From: an uncultured Eubacteriales bacterium
Lineage (GTDB): Bacteria > Bacillota > Clostridia > Oscillospirales > Oscillospiraceae
NCBI GenBank assembly: GCA_900319465.1
Contig: ONOL01000003.1
Span: forward strand, 1 to 64,000
Length of the DNA: 64,000 bases
Direction: 5' to 3'
Position 1 is the first letter of the stretch; each line of letters opens with the position of its first letter. The notes under the pieces were generated by a model. It was given only the letters and a program-made list of their open reading frames with translations. It had not been told where the DNA came from and did not search any database. Shown piece after piece: positions 53,788 through 62,602 of the stretch. A program made the translations under genes and the position numbers.

Positions 53788-55167
53788 TCATGATTCCGAT
53801 TTCTTTCCCAATACCGCCCTTACGGCTTCCGCTATATTCCTGACCGGGATCAGCTCCAGTCCCTCCGGTACGCGGAGCTCGTCGCGCACATGGGACGGGA
53901 TCACACAGCGGCGAAAGCCGAGCCGGGAGATCTCCGTCAGGCGGTGGTTGATCATGCTGACACTGCGGATCTCGCCGGAAAGCCCGATCTCCCCGATTGC
54001 GGCGAGATCTGCCCCGAGCGGACGATCGAGATAGCTGGACGCGATCGCAAGCGCCGTGGCAAGATCCGCGGCTGGCTCGTCAAGCGTCAGACCGCCGATG
54101 ACATTGATATAGGCGTCGCAATTGGAAACCGGGAGGCCTCCCCTCTTCTCGATAACGGCAAGCAGCATGGCGCTGCGGTTGTAATCGATGCCGTTGGAGC
54201 GGCGGGCGCCGTTGTAATTGGTCGGCGTGATCAGCGCCTGCACCTCCGCGAGGATGGGACGCGTGCCTTCCACCACGCAGGCGACACAGGTGCCGGGGCT
54301 GTTCTCCGGCCGACCGGCAAGCAGCATCTCCGAGGGATTTTCCACGCAGGAGAGCCCGGTTTCGGTCATCTCAAAGACGCCGATCTCGTTGGTCGAGCCG
54401 AAGCGGTTTTTTACCGCTCGCAGGATGCGGAAGCTCGTGTTCCGCTCGCCCTCGAAATACAGCACGCAGTCCACCATGTGCTCGAGTACCTTCGGTCCGG
54501 CGATGCTCCCCTCTTTGTTGATATGGCCGACCACGAAGACCGTGAGCCCCTTTTCCTTGGTGGCGCGCATGATCCTCATGGTGCACTCGCGCACCTGGCT
54601 GATGCTGCCGGGTGCGGAAGCCGTTTCGCCATCGGACACGGTCTGGATCGAGTCGATGATCATGACGTCCGGGCGCAGCTCGTCAACACAGGCGAGGATA
54701 TGGTCCAGATCCGTTTCCGCCAGAACGTAAACCTCCGCGCCATCGACGCCGAGGCGTACCGCGCGAAGCTTAAGCTGGCGCTCGCTCTCTTCTCCGGTCA
54801 CATAGAGGATGCTCTTCTCTCTCCCCACGAGGCCGCACATCTGCAGCAGCAGCGTGGATTTGCCGATACCGGGCGCTCCGCCGACCAGGATCAGCGACCC
54901 GACCACAGCGCCGCCGCCGAGGACCCGGTCAAACTCCGAGATCCCGGTGGGAAAACGGATCTCCGCGCTGGTATCCAGCTCCGAAATCCTGCGCGGGCGC
55001 TGGGCCGGGAGAATCCGCCCGCTACCGACGCGTTTTGCCGCGCGGCTGTCGATCTTCACTTCCTGCAGCGTATTCCATGCCCCGCAGGAGGGACACTTCC
55101 CTGCCCAGTTGGGCGTCTCGCTGCCGCATTCCGTGCAGCAGTACACGGTCTTTTGTCTGTTTGCCAT
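53788..55167 (-). CDS. radA: DNA repair protein RadA (Sms)
   Basis: RecA-like ATPase and helicase in recombination. The N-terminal zinc finger is CTECGSETPNWAGKCPSCG (residues 11-29), Walker A is GGAPGIGKSTLLL near 98, the RadA motif is KNRFGSTNEIGVF near 254, and the Lon-like C-terminal domain has VIGGLTLDEPAADLA. Length 459 aa. It is the last gene of the minus-strand run, 9 bp after cwlD. Confidence 0.97.
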   Translation of the reverse strand: MANRQKTVYCCTECGSETPNWAGKCPSCGAWNTLQEVKIDSRAAKRVGSGRILPAQRPRRISELDTSAEIRFPTGISEFDRVLGGGAVVGSLILVGGAPGIGKSTLLLQMCGLVGREKSILYVTGEESERQLKLRAVRLGVDGAEVYVLAETDLDHILACVDELRPDVMIIDSIQTVSDGETASAPGSISQVRECTMRIMRATKEKGLTVFVVGHINKEGSIAGPKVLEHMVDCVLYFEGERNTSFRILRAVKNRFGSTNEIGVFEMTETGLSCVENPSEMLLAGRPENSPGTCVACVVEGTRPILAEVQALITPTNYNGARRSNGIDYNRSAMLLAVIEKRGGLPVSNCDAYINVIGGLTLDEPAADLATALAIASSYLDRPLGADLAAIGEIGLSGEIRSVSMINHRLTEISRLGFRRCVIPSHVRDELRVPEGLELIPVRNIAEAVRAVLGKKSES

Positions 55168-55176
55168 GCGTTTCTC

Positions 55177-55893
55177 CTATATTTGATCCATCTCGGGTAA
55201 AAATTGCAGATAGGAAGCCATCAGTACTGCGGCAAGGGCGGTCTGATAACCGTCCTGCGTGAGCTTCTCCATCTCGTTGTAGTTGGACAGAAAGCCGCAT
55301 TCCACTAAAATGGCCGGGCAATCCACGTTGGAAGTCAGAAACAGCTTCTTCGGCGCAGGCTCGGCAAGACGGCGATTTTCCGGCTGCAGGAAAGAAACAA
55401 GGTTGGCCTGCACCAGCTTCCCCAGTCTGGCGCTTTGCGCATCGGAAGCGTAGAGGACCTGCGCGCCGCAGGGCTGCGTCGTCGGGTAATAATTCTGGTG
55501 GATGCTGACGAGCACAGCGTCCGGGATCTGGTTGGCGACTTGGGCGCGATACACCAGATCCTCATGCTCGCTGTAAGACAGCAGATCCGTCTTTCTGCTG
55601 TCGTCGTTTCGCGTCATCACCGTACTGCTTCCGCAGAAGGCGGCAAGCGCCTCCAGCTTCAAGGCAATGGCAAGATTGATATCGCTCTCCCGCGCGCCGT
55701 TTACCGCGATCGCGCCGCCGTCAAAGCCGCCGTGTCCGGGATCAATCACGAGGACCGGAGGATTCGCAGCCAGTTCCGCGGTCTGCATCACGCGATACAC
55801 CGAAACCGAACGCAGCAGGATGAAGCCGGCCAGTAGAAAGCAGATCAAAGCGGCGGCGCTCCCGATTTTTTTGAGGCGGATGACACAAAACAC
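55177..55893 (-). CDS. cwlD: N-acetylmuramoyl-L-alanine amidase, CwlD-like
   Basis: Zinc amidase of the amidase_3 family that removes the peptide from muramic acid; CwlD is needed for muramic lactam in spore cortex. An N-terminal membrane anchor (residues 8-28) precedes the catalytic domain: VIDPGHGGFDGGA near 49, GARESDINLAI, VSIHQNYY near 130 and VECGFLSNYNE near 197. Length 238 aa fits CwlD rather than large autolysins. The start is GTG at 55891-55893 with GGTGAG upstream. It has a SigA-like promoter and is followed by radA. Confidence 0.87.
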   Translation of the reverse strand: MFCVIRLKKIGSAAALICFLLAGFILLRSVSVYRVMQTAELAANPPVLVIDPGHGGFDGGAIAVNGARESDINLAIALKLEALAAFCGSSTVMTRNDDSRKTDLLSYSEHEDLVYRAQVANQIPDAVLVSIHQNYYPTTQPCGAQVLYASDAQSARLGKLVQANLVSFLQPENRRLAEPAPKKLFLTSNVDCPAILVECGFLSNYNEMEKLTQDGYQTALAAVLMASYLQFLPEMDQI

Positions 55894-55917
55894 CAGCTAT
55901 CTCACCCGCTTTCTTTT

Positions 55918-55946
55918 ATTATAACGGCTTTGCCCGGCCAAGTCAA
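55918..55946 (-). promoter_or_regulatory. SigA-type promoter of cwlD-radA
   Basis: On the minus strand TTGACT (55941-55946), 17-bp spacer, TATAAT (55918-55923). Confidence 0.8.
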
Positions 55947-55955
55947 CGCGGCGTA

Positions 55956-57434
55956 TCAGAGCAGAATGCATATCAGTCCCCCGCTCCCCTCGTTGAGGAT
56001 GCGCTGCAGCGCCTCCTGCAGTTTTCCTTTCGCATCCTCGGGCAGGGATTGAATCTTCGCGGCCAGCCCCTCCTCCGCAATATCGTTGAGCGGTTTGCCG
56101 AAAATATTGGACTGCCAGATGCGGTTGATGTCCCCGTCGAAGCCGTCCAGCAGGAAGTTGATGATATCCTCCGACGCGCTCTCGCCGCCGATAGCCGGGG
56201 TGACCTCCGTTTCCACGTTGGTCATCAGCATATGGATCGCCGGTGCACTGGCCTTCAGCTTCACTGAATACTTGCCGCCCTGCCGGACGATCTGCGGCTC
56301 TTCCATCTGCATCTGCGAGGTATCGGGCATCACAACGCCGTATCCCTTGCTGCGTACGTCGCTGAGCGCCTGGCGCAGTCGGTCGTAATCCGATTTGATC
56401 ACGCTCATATCGGCAAGCGTCGCGATCAGATCCCCGTCGCTTCGGATATCCCAGCCGGTCTGCTCACTGATGGTCTGATAATAGAGGCTTCTCGGCAGGC
56501 GCAGGCGGATGTTGACAGCGCCCCTGCCAAGATCCGATTCCACGATCTCCGCCTCGCTGATCTGTTCGTGCTGCGTCAGCACGCTCAGCAGCTTCTGCGT
56601 ATCCTTGATCTTATACAGATCCTCGCTGTTGTCCCGGATCAGGTTCAGGATCTCGCGCTTGAGCGGGGTATCGTTTTCCAGCGCCTCGAGCCATTCCGGG
56701 AAAAAGATCCCGGCGGATTTAAGCGGGAACTCCTGCAGGATCGACTGCAGCACAGCGCTGATATCCGCCTCCGTCAGTGCCTGGCAGTTTACGGGGAGGC
56801 AGCTCACACCGTACTCGCTCGCAAGCTCGGCGGCGAGCGCGCGGGCCTCCTCGGAGGCGGGGGATACACAGTTGAGCAGCACGACAAAGGGCTTGCCGAT
56901 CTCCTGCAGCTCGCGGATCACGCGCTCTTCCGCTTTCAGGTAGTTCTCCCGCGGGATCTCACAGACGCTGCCGTCGGTCGTGACCACGATCCCGATGGTG
57001 GAATGCTCGGCGATGACCTTGCGCGTTCCTTTTTCCGCAGCGTCCGTAATGCTGATCTCATGGTCGAACCACGGCGTCGTCACCATCCGCTCGCTGCCGT
57101 CCTCAAACTGTCCGGCGGCTCCGTCCACCATATAGCCGACGCAGTCCACCAGCCGTACGGACATTTCATAATTTTCATCCAGCCGGATGGAGACGGCGTT
57201 TTCCGGCACAAACTTCGGCTCCGCCGTCATGATGGTTTTTCCCGAGCCGCTCTGCGGAAGTTCATCTCTGGCGCGCTCCCGCATATAGGTGTTTTCGATA
57301 TGCGGGATCACCATGGTCTCCATAAAGCGCTTGATGAAGGTGGATTTCCCCGTCCGCACCGGCCCGACGACACCGAGAAGGAACGCGCCGCCCGTGCGCA
57401 CGGAAATGTCCTGATAGATATTATGTTCGGTCAT
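55956..57434 (-). CDS. spoIVA: Stage IV sporulation protein A
   Basis: ATPase that polymerises on the forespore surface to form the base of the spore coat. The Walker A motif GVVGPVRTGKSTFIKRF is at about residues 22-38, with VDCVGYMVDGA as switch region and TTDGSVCEIPRENY. The C-terminus SGGLICILL is conserved and in Bacillus serves SpoVM contact and localisation. The ATG at 57432-57434 with GGAGG 7 nt upstream gives 492 aa, the same as the Bacillus protein. A SigE-like promoter lies at 57472-57498. Confidence 0.97.
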   Translation of the reverse strand: MTEHNIYQDISVRTGGAFLLGVVGPVRTGKSTFIKRFMETMVIPHIENTYMRERARDELPQSGSGKTIMTAEPKFVPENAVSIRLDENYEMSVRLVDCVGYMVDGAAGQFEDGSERMVTTPWFDHEISITDAAEKGTRKVIAEHSTIGIVVTTDGSVCEIPRENYLKAEERVIRELQEIGKPFVVLLNCVSPASEEARALAAELASEYGVSCLPVNCQALTEADISAVLQSILQEFPLKSAGIFFPEWLEALENDTPLKREILNLIRDNSEDLYKIKDTQKLLSVLTQHEQISEAEIVESDLGRGAVNIRLRLPRSLYYQTISEQTGWDIRSDGDLIATLADMSVIKSDYDRLRQALSDVRSKGYGVVMPDTSQMQMEEPQIVRQGGKYSVKLKASAPAIHMLMTNVETEVTPAIGGESASEDIINFLLDGFDGDINRIWQSNIFGKPLNDIAEEGLAAKIQSLPEDAKGKLQEALQRILNEGSGGLICILL

Positions 57435-57471
57435 AAAAATGCCTCCGCTCTTCCTTTTCTCGTTTTGTACG

Positions 57472-57498
57472 AGTCTATGGGGAGCGGAGGGCATTTAT
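57472..57498 (-). promoter_or_regulatory. Putative SigE-type promoter of spoIVA
   Basis: On the minus strand ATA (57496-57498), 16 bp, CATAGACT (57472-57479). Same form as those before spoIIIAA and pdaB. spoIVA is SigE-dependent in Bacillus. Confidence 0.5.
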
Positions 57499-57507
57499 GA
57501 CTGCGTC

Positions 57508-58272
57508 TCAGAAGACAGACACTGTCTGATGATGCCGCTCGGAGAGCACGAAAGTCAACTCGGGAAACTGCTCCCGCAGTTTCCCGGCCAGGACGGACAT
57601 GATCGGGTTTTCCGTGCAGAAGTGGTCAGCGTCGATCAGGTTCAGCCCGAGCGCGGCCGCGTCGAGGAATTGATGGTATTTCACGTCGGCCGTGACGTAG
57701 GTATCACAGCCCTGTGCGATCGCATCGCGCATCGCGTCGCCGCCGGAGCCGCCCATGACGGCAAGACGCCGCACAGGCTTGCCCGCGTCGACATAGCGCA
57801 GGGCGTTGACCCTGAGCCTTTGCTTACAGAGGGGAAGAAAATCTCCCATCGCCAGCGGCTGCGCCAGCGTTCCCACGCGGCCGCAGCCTTCTTTGTCGAG
57901 AACGCCCTCGGGCTCCGCACCGAGCAGCCGGATCAGCACGTCGTTCACACCGCCTTCGGCAATATCCAGGTTGGTGTGCATGCAGATCGCGGCAAGGCCC
58001 TTCTCGGCCAGCTTCAGGACGAGCGCCCCCTCCCCTTCCGCTGTGACGCTGTGAAGCGGCCGGAAGATAACAGGATGGTGCGAAATGATAAGCTCGGCGC
58101 CGAGGCTCTCCGCCTCCTCGATCACTTCGCCGGTAATATCCAGCGCCAACAGGACGGTGTGAACGGCCCGGCTGCCGTGTCCCACCAGAAAGCCCGCATT
58201 GTCAAAATCCGTCTGCAGCTCCGGCGGCGCGATCCGGCACATGGCATTGTAAAGCTCATGGACACTCGTCAT
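57508..58272 (-). CDS. Nif3-like dinuclear metal centre hexameric protein
   Basis: A 254-aa protein of the Nif3/YqfO family, which forms hexamers with two metals per subunit; its biochemical role is unsettled. Metal-ligand segments are ELIISHHPVIF near residue 60, MHTNLDIAEGGVND near 96 and DADHFCTENP near the C-terminus. The middle part is short, without the extra PII-like domain of long forms. The ATG overlaps the trmK stop (ATGA), with GGAGG upstream. The trmK-nif3 pair is common in Firmicutes. Confidence 0.92.
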   Translation of the reverse strand: MTSVHELYNAMCRIAPPELQTDFDNAGFLVGHGSRAVHTVLLALDITGEVIEEAESLGAELIISHHPVIFRPLHSVTAEGEGALVLKLAEKGLAAICMHTNLDIAEGGVNDVLIRLLGAEPEGVLDKEGCGRVGTLAQPLAMGDFLPLCKQRLRVNALRYVDAGKPVRRLAVMGGSGGDAMRDAIAQGCDTYVTADVKYHQFLDAAALGLNLIDADHFCTENPIMSVLAGKLREQFPELTFVLSERHHQTVSVF

Positions 58273-58958
58273 GGTCTCATCTCCTCCAGTTGGCGGCAAA
58301 TCGTCTCGCAAAGAGCAAGTCTGCCGTCCGCATCACCCGCGCCGGACGTCCTCAGCGCGGCAAGCATCTTTTGAAATCTTCTGTTCTGAATCTCCCAAAG
58401 GCGCGAATAGAGCGGGTGTGCGGCGAGCAAGATCCGGCTCCCGGTATACAGCTCTGCGTCGTTAAGCACGGTTCTGCCTCCGAACCGCGCGGTGATCACG
58501 GAATAAAGGATCCCTCCGTCCTCAACCAGATCCTCTCCCGTGATTTCAAACTCATTATAAATAAGCCAGTAGCGGAGAACCTCGGCGCGGGTCATCGGCT
58601 GCAGGATCAGCAAATAGCGGGGATCCATGCACCAATCCGCCCGATCCAGGATCCCGCTGATCGTATCCCCGCCCATGCCGGCGATCACGATGCAGTCGAC
58701 CTGCTGAGGCGGGCAGAGCGCAAGGCCGTCGCAGCACAGAAAGCCGATCTGATCCGCTGCGCCTGCTTCCTGCGCGTGCTGACGCGCGGTCTGCAGCGGG
58801 CCCTCCCCGATGTCCGAGGCATAGAGCGCCCCCTTATACCCGCGTTTTGCGAGAGCGACCGGGAGATATCCGTGGTCTGTACCCACGTCGATCATGCCGA
58901 TCCCGTCCGGGATCTTTGCGGCGATACACGCCAATCGTTTTTTCATAAAGACACCCAT
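58269..58958 (-). CDS. trmK: tRNA (adenine(22)-N1)-methyltransferase
   Basis: SAM-dependent enzyme that makes m1A22 in tRNA. The SAM motif is MIDVGTDHGYLPVALAKRG near residue 22, followed by SDIGEGPLQTAR and IVIAGMGGDTISGIL near 90. Length is 229 aa from the ATG at 58958 or 225 from the ATG at 58946; neither has a clear Shine-Dalgarno site. A strong hairpin (58959-58993) directly abuts the first start. It overlaps the Nif3-like gene. Confidence 0.92.
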   Translation of the reverse strand: MGVFMKKRLACIAAKIPDGIGMIDVGTDHGYLPVALAKRGYKGALYASDIGEGPLQTARQHAQEAGAADQIGFLCCDGLALCPPQQVDCIVIAGMGGDTISGILDRADWCMDPRYLLILQPMTRAEVLRYWLIYNEFEITGEDLVEDGGILYSVITARFGGRTVLNDAELYTGSRILLAAHPLYSRLWEIQNRRFQKMLAALRTSGAGDADGRLALCETICRQLEEMRP

Positions 58959-58993
58959 GATAGAAAAGCCGGAACGCGTCCGGCTTTTCTATC
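58959..58993 (-). terminator. Hairpin directly before the trmK start
   Basis: GATAGAAAAGCCGGA / TCCGGCTTTTCTATC stem. It follows the DUF1858 gene and ends at the base before the trmK ATG. There is no T tract outside the stem, but the 3' arm holds TTTT. Confidence 0.6.
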
Positions 58994-59000
58994 CGCTTTC

Positions 59001-59201
59001 TCAGCAGCTTTCCAGGAACTTTTTCAGATAGTCGAGTAATTCGTCCGGATCCACGCCGTGCGCGGCGCAGGCCTGCTCCAGCGTCTCTCCGCTGGCCATG
59101 GCGCAGCCCATGCAGTGCATGCCGATCTCCTGAAAGACGGGCATAGCCTCCGGACAGTTCTCGACGATCTCGCCGATAACGGTCTCTCTTGTAATTTCCA
59201 C
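59001..59201 (-). CDS. DUF1858 domain protein (66 aa)
   Basis: A small helical protein of the DUF1858 family. The pattern is TVIGEIVENCPEAMPVF, then HCMGCAMASGETLEQAC and LLDYLKKFL. The Cys-x-x-Cys (MHCMGCA) is typical of the hybrid-cluster-associated group and may bind metal or act in redox. The start is a GTG at 59199-59201, chosen because GAGGTGAT lies 4-5 nt upstream and this gives the usual 66 aa; the open frame runs further but lacks a better site. Confidence 0.85.
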   Translation of the reverse strand: MEITRETVIGEIVENCPEAMPVFQEIGMHCMGCAMASGETLEQACAAHGVDPDELLDYLKKFLESC

Positions 59202-59250
59202 AGGGATCACCTCACAGTCAAGGAAACTCTCATTTGGATAAAGAAAAATG

Positions 59251-59269
59251 GGGTACGAAACGTACCCCA
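59251..59269 (-). terminator. Terminator after the zinc-ribbon gene
   Basis: GGGGTACG-AAA-CGTACCCC hairpin followed on the minus strand by ATTTTTCTTT. Confidence 0.8.
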
Positions 59270-59285
59270 CTTTTGTTCAGGCGAA

Positions 59286-59564
59286 TCAGGCCTGCTCTCT
59301 CATCTTAGCGAAGCACTCGCTGCAATAGACGGGACGATCGGACTTGGGCTCAAAGGGAACCTTCGCCTCGCCGCCGCAGGCAGCGCAGGTAGCGGTGAAG
59401 AACTCACGGGGACCGCGGGCGGCGTTCTTGCGGGCGTCGCGGCAGGGCTTGCAGCGCTGGGGCTCGTTCTGGAAGCCGCGCTCAGCGTAGAACTCCTGCT
59501 CACCGGCGGTGAACACGAACTCTTTACCACACTCTTTGCAAATTAAGGTCTTGTCTTCGTACAT
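59286..59564 (-). CDS. Zinc-ribbon domain protein (92 aa)
   Basis: A small protein with two zinc-ribbon units: LICKECGKEF with RCKPCRDARK (residues 8-46) and TCAACGGEAKVPF with YCSECFAKM (residues 59-88). This matches the probable zinc-ribbon family found in many Firmicutes; a nucleic-acid or protein-binding role is likely but unknown. GAGAGGA lies before the ATG. It is 47 bp downstream of the sigma factor gene. Confidence 0.88.
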   Translation of the reverse strand: MYEDKTLICKECGKEFVFTAGEQEFYAERGFQNEPQRCKPCRDARKNAARGPREFFTATCAACGGEAKVPFEPKSDRPVYCSECFAKMREQA

Positions 59565-59611
59565 TTTGAATCCTCTCTTCTAAGTTGTTGCCGTATCGGC
59601 TGTATTTGCGA

Positions 59612-60229
59612 TCAGTTTCTACTGATGTCGCCAGGGTTAAGGTTCCGCGCCAGTTTGCGTCTGATTCTCTGCACTGCGTTATCGATCGCCTTCTCATCTT
59701 TTCCGAGGCGGGCGCCTATCTCACGATAAGACAAACCGTCCAGATAGAACGCGAGGACACGGCTTTCCATTTTCGATAAGCAGCGAGAAAAGACCGCGTA
59801 AAGTTCATCCTTGCTCTCTCTGGCCAGAACCAGATTCTCCGGATCCTGCCGGAAAACCTCTGGAGTTGCCGATAGCTGCGAACCGGACTCTTCCGAGAGT
59901 TGCTCGAGAGAAAGACCGTCATTGAGCGGGAGATGCTTTTTTCGGGATGCGGACTTGATTGCTGACAGAAGACGCGAACGGATACAGCGCTCCGCAAAGG
60001 AGTGGAAAGAGCTTCCTCCCTGAGGATCATACTGGCGGATGGCCGAGAGCAGCCCGATCATCCCTTCCTGAATCAGATCCTCGCTGCTGCCGCCGGCAAG
60101 AAACAGCGGCCGGGCACAGACGCGAACCAGGCGCATATAGCGCTCCGATAAGATCTCTTCCGCGCTGCGATCCCCCGCTGAAGCCATGGCCTGCAGAGAA
60201 CTGTCCGAAAGTGTTGCGTAATCCATCAT
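59612..60229 (-). CDS. sigH: RNA polymerase sigma factor, SigH-like
   Basis: A 205-aa sigma-70-family factor with region 2 (EDLIQEGMIGLLSAIRQYDP near residue 50, SFHSFAERCIRSRLLSAIK) and region 4 (SRVLAFYLDGLSYREIGARLG near 158 and IDNAVQRIRRKLAR). This matches the SigH/Spo0H group that starts sporulation in Bacilli and Clostridia. It is not next to the usual rlmB/secE genes, so the symbol is tentative. No clear Shine-Dalgarno precedes the tandem ATGATG start. Confidence 0.85.
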   Translation of the reverse strand: MMDYATLSDSSLQAMASAGDRSAEEILSERYMRLVRVCARPLFLAGGSSEDLIQEGMIGLLSAIRQYDPQGGSSFHSFAERCIRSRLLSAIKSASRKKHLPLNDGLSLEQLSEESGSQLSATPEVFRQDPENLVLARESKDELYAVFSRCLSKMESRVLAFYLDGLSYREIGARLGKDEKAIDNAVQRIRRKLARNLNPGDISRN

Positions 60230-60264
60230 TTACCATAAATCATTTTGACAAAATCACGTTTATT

Positions 60265-60292
60265 ATTATATCGCACGATTGTACAAAGTCAA
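60265..60292 (-). promoter_or_regulatory. SigA-type promoter of the sigma factor gene
   Basis: On the minus strand TTGACT (60287-60292), 16-bp spacer, TATAAT (60265-60270). Confidence 0.75.
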
Positions 60293-60332
60293 TAGATTTT
60301 CGCTCAGTTTTTTATCTTTTTTTAATTTCTCC

Positions 60333-61373
60333 TCATATTTCAAGGCTTTGCTGGCCCATATAGGCAATTCCCAGATGCTCGTAGGCCTTGTGTGTGACGC
60401 AGCGGCCGCGCGGTGTGCGCGTCAGAAATCCCATCTGCAGCAGGTAAGGCTCGTACATGTCCTCCAGCGTGACCGCCTCTTCGTTGATGGTTGCGGCCAG
60501 CGTCTCCAGGCCCACAGGGCCTCCGTTGTAGAACTCGATGATGGCGCGCAGCATCCTGCGGTCCAGCGCGTCCAGGCCGAGCTTGTCGACTTCCAGCCTG
60601 GAAAGCGCCTCATCCGCGACCTCGCGGGTAATGACGCCGTCCGCTTTCACTTGGGCATAATCGCGCACACGCCGCAAAAGGCGGTTGGCGATACGCGGCG
60701 TTCCACGCGAACGGGAAGCGATCTCGTAGGCGCCGCGCGGATCGATCTCCACGTCCAGAATACCGGCGGAGCGCTCCACGATGCGTTTGAGCTCTTCGGG
60801 CGTGTACAGCTCCAGCCGGAGCGAAACGCCGAAGCGGTCGCGCAGCGGCGCGGTCAACTGGCCGGAGCGGGTCGTCGCGCCGATCAGCGTGAAGTGCGGC
60901 AGATCCAGATGCAGGGAGTTGGCGGAAGGGCCTTTACCGAGGATGATGTCGATCGCATAATCCTCCATGGCGGGATACAGGATCTCCTCATACGCCCGGT
61001 TAAGACGGTGGATCTCGTCGACGAAGAGGATGTCCCCCTCGCTAAGGTTGGTCAGCATCGCCACCAGATCGCCGGGCTTCTCGATGGCCGGGCCGGAGGT
61101 AATGCGCATATTGACGCCCATCTCATTGGCGATCACCGCCGCAAGCGTGGTTTTTCCCAGTCCCGGGGGGCCGTGCAGCAGCACGTGATCCAGGGCCTCT
61201 CCGCGCATTTTGGCAGCGTTGATAAAGATCTCCAGGTTGCCCTTTGCCTTCTCCTGCCCGATGTACTCCGTAATGGTGCGCGGACGGAGGGAGCCCTCGT
61301 TGCTGTCCTCAGGGAGGCTGGCGGTTGTGGTAATGATCTCGCTGCCGGAGTCTTCAGAAAAATTGATGCTCAT
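60333..61373 (-). CDS. ruvB: Holliday junction branch migration helicase RuvB
   Basis: AAA+ motor of the RuvABC complex. Walker A is [20 protein letters not shown] near residue 65, Walker [14 protein letters not shown] near 115, sensor [20 protein letters not shown] near 160, and the C-terminal winged helix ends in [10 protein letters not shown]. The ATG at 61371-61373 has AGGAG upstream, giving 346 aa. It follows ruvA by 25 bp. Confidence 0.97.
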   Translation of the reverse strand: MSINFSEDSGSEIITTTASLPEDSNEGSLRPRTITEYIGQEKAKGNLEIFINAAKMRGEALDHVLLHGPPGLGKTTLAAVIANEMGVNMRITSGPAIEKPGDLVAMLTNLSEGDILFVDEIHRLNRAYEEILYPAMEDYAIDIILGKGPSANSLHLDLPHFTLIGATTRSGQLTAPLRDRFGVSLRLELYTPEELKRIVERSAGILDVEIDPRGAYEIASRSRGTPRIANRLLRRVRDYAQVKADGVITREVADEALSRLEVDKLGLDALDRRMLRAIIEFYNGGPVGLETLAATINEEAVTLEDMYEPYLLQMGFLTRTPRGRCVTHKAYEHLGIAYMGQQSLEI

Positions 61374-61398
61374 GCTTTCTCCTGTTTCCCGTGTTTCC

Positions 61399-62007
61399 TT
61401 ACTTGACCATATGGCGCAGAACCGCCTTGATGATCTGCTCGGCGTCCATGCCGGACAGATCCAGCTTCTTGAGCACGGGGGCAAGCTCTGCGCTGCTGTA
61501 ACCCAGAACGGTCAGCGCCGCCATCGCGTCGTTTATGCTGCCGTTGTCCGCAGATACGGCGGCAGACACCGAAGCGGCGGGAAGGCTGAACTCAGAGGGG
61601 TCCATCTCCTTGCTGATCTTGTCCTTCAGCTCAAGGATGACGCGCTGCGCGATCTTTTTCCCGATGCCGGGCGCAACGGTCAGGGTCTTGAGATCGTTGT
61701 TCATGATCGCCAGCGCGAGTCCCTCCGGCGTGGTATAGGAGAGGATCGAGAGCGCTGCCTTCGGGCCGATGCCGGAGACGGAGATGAGCATTTCAAAACA
61801 GCGTTTCTCCGTTTTTTCGAAGAAACCGAACAGATCGAAATTTGTCTCTCCGATGGATTCAGACACATAGAGCTTCGCCTTTTCTCCCGTTTTCAGGCGC
61901 GAGAGCGTATGGAGCGTGGCGTTGAGCGCAAAGCCGATCCCGCCGCAGTCCAGCACGACCAGATTCTGCCTCAGCTCGGCAACGGTTCCGTTCAGATGGT
62001 AGAACAT
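61399..62007 (-). CDS. ruvA: Holliday junction binding protein RuvA
   Basis: Tetrameric junction-binding subunit. It has the OB fold ([20 protein letters not shown], residues 1-20), two helix-hairpin-helix motifs ([14 protein letters not shown] near 77 and [17 protein letters not shown] near 112) and the C-terminal RuvB-binding domain ([15 protein letters not shown]). Length 202 aa. Its start overlaps ruvC by 16 bp. Confidence 0.97.
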   Translation of the reverse strand: MFYHLNGTVAELRQNLVVLDCGGIGFALNATLHTLSRLKTGEKAKLYVSESIGETNFDLFGFFEKTEKRCFEMLISVSGIGPKAALSILSYTTPEGLALAIMNNDLKTLTVAPGIGKKIAQRVILELKDKISKEMDPSEFSLPAASVSAAVSADNGSINDAMAALTVLGYSSAELAPVLKKLDLSGMDAEQIIKAVLRHMVK

Positions 62008-62504
62008 TCTTCGCGTTCTCCTTTATACAATAGCGATGTGGCGCTTCGCGCATGGCACAGCGCCAGCGCGACCGCATCCGCCGCGTCATCCGGCTTGGGC
62101 GGCGCCTGCAGGTTGCAGATCCGGCGAACCATGTCCATGACCTGCGCTTTCTCCGCGCGGCCGTAGCCGACGACCGCCTGCTTGACTTGCAGCGGCGTAT
62201 ATTCGTAAATCTTCACCCCGGCCTTCTGGCAGGCGAGCAGGATCACTCCCCTCCCGTGCGCCACGGCGATGCCGGTGGTGATGTTGGTATTGAAGAACAG
62301 TTCCTCCACGGAAACCGCGTCGGGCTTGAAGATCTCCAGCAGATCGCACATATCGCCGTAGATCTGCTCCAGGCGGCTTGATAGGCTCGTGTGCGCCGGG
62401 GTGGTGATCACGCCGCATTGGACCAGCCTGTTCTGATTTTTTTGGGAATCCAGTACGCCGAAGCCAATGGTGGCGATACCGGGATCGATCCCTAAGATAC
62501 GCAT
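61992..62504 (-). CDS. ruvC: Crossover junction endodeoxyribonuclease RuvC
   Basis: Resolves Holliday junctions. The catalytic acids lie in ILGIDPGIATIGFG (Asp7), VEELFFNTN (Glu near 66) and PDDAADAVALALCH near 138. Length 170 aa. It is first in the ruvC-ruvA-ruvB order, behind promoter 62523-62551. Confidence 0.97.
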   Translation of the reverse strand: MRILGIDPGIATIGFGVLDSQKNQNRLVQCGVITTPAHTSLSSRLEQIYGDMCDLLEIFKPDAVSVEELFFNTNITTGIAVAHGRGVILLACQKAGVKIYEYTPLQVKQAVVGYGRAEKAQVMDMVRRICNLQAPPKPDDAADAVALALCHARSATSLLYKGEREECSTI

Positions 62505-62522
62505 ACTATCACATCCACAGGG

Positions 62523-62551
62523 ATTTTATCATATTCGGCGAACGATATCAA
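62523..62551 (-). promoter_or_regulatory. SigA-type promoter of ruvCAB
   Basis: On the minus strand TTGATA (62546-62551), 17-bp spacer, TAAAAT (62523-62528). No clear LexA site is seen between it and the start. Confidence 0.65.
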
Positions 62552-62553
62552 CC

Positions 62554-62580
62554 ATAATCCGCCCCGGCGCTTCATAGGAT
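62554..62580 (+). promoter_or_regulatory. Putative SigE-type promoter of pdaB
   Basis: ATA (62554-62556), 16 bp, CATAGGAT (62573-62580), shortly before the pdaB ribosome binding site. pdaB is a SigE gene in Bacillus. Confidence 0.5.
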
Positions 62581-62602
62581 AGACCAAAAGGAGTTGATGC
62601 TG

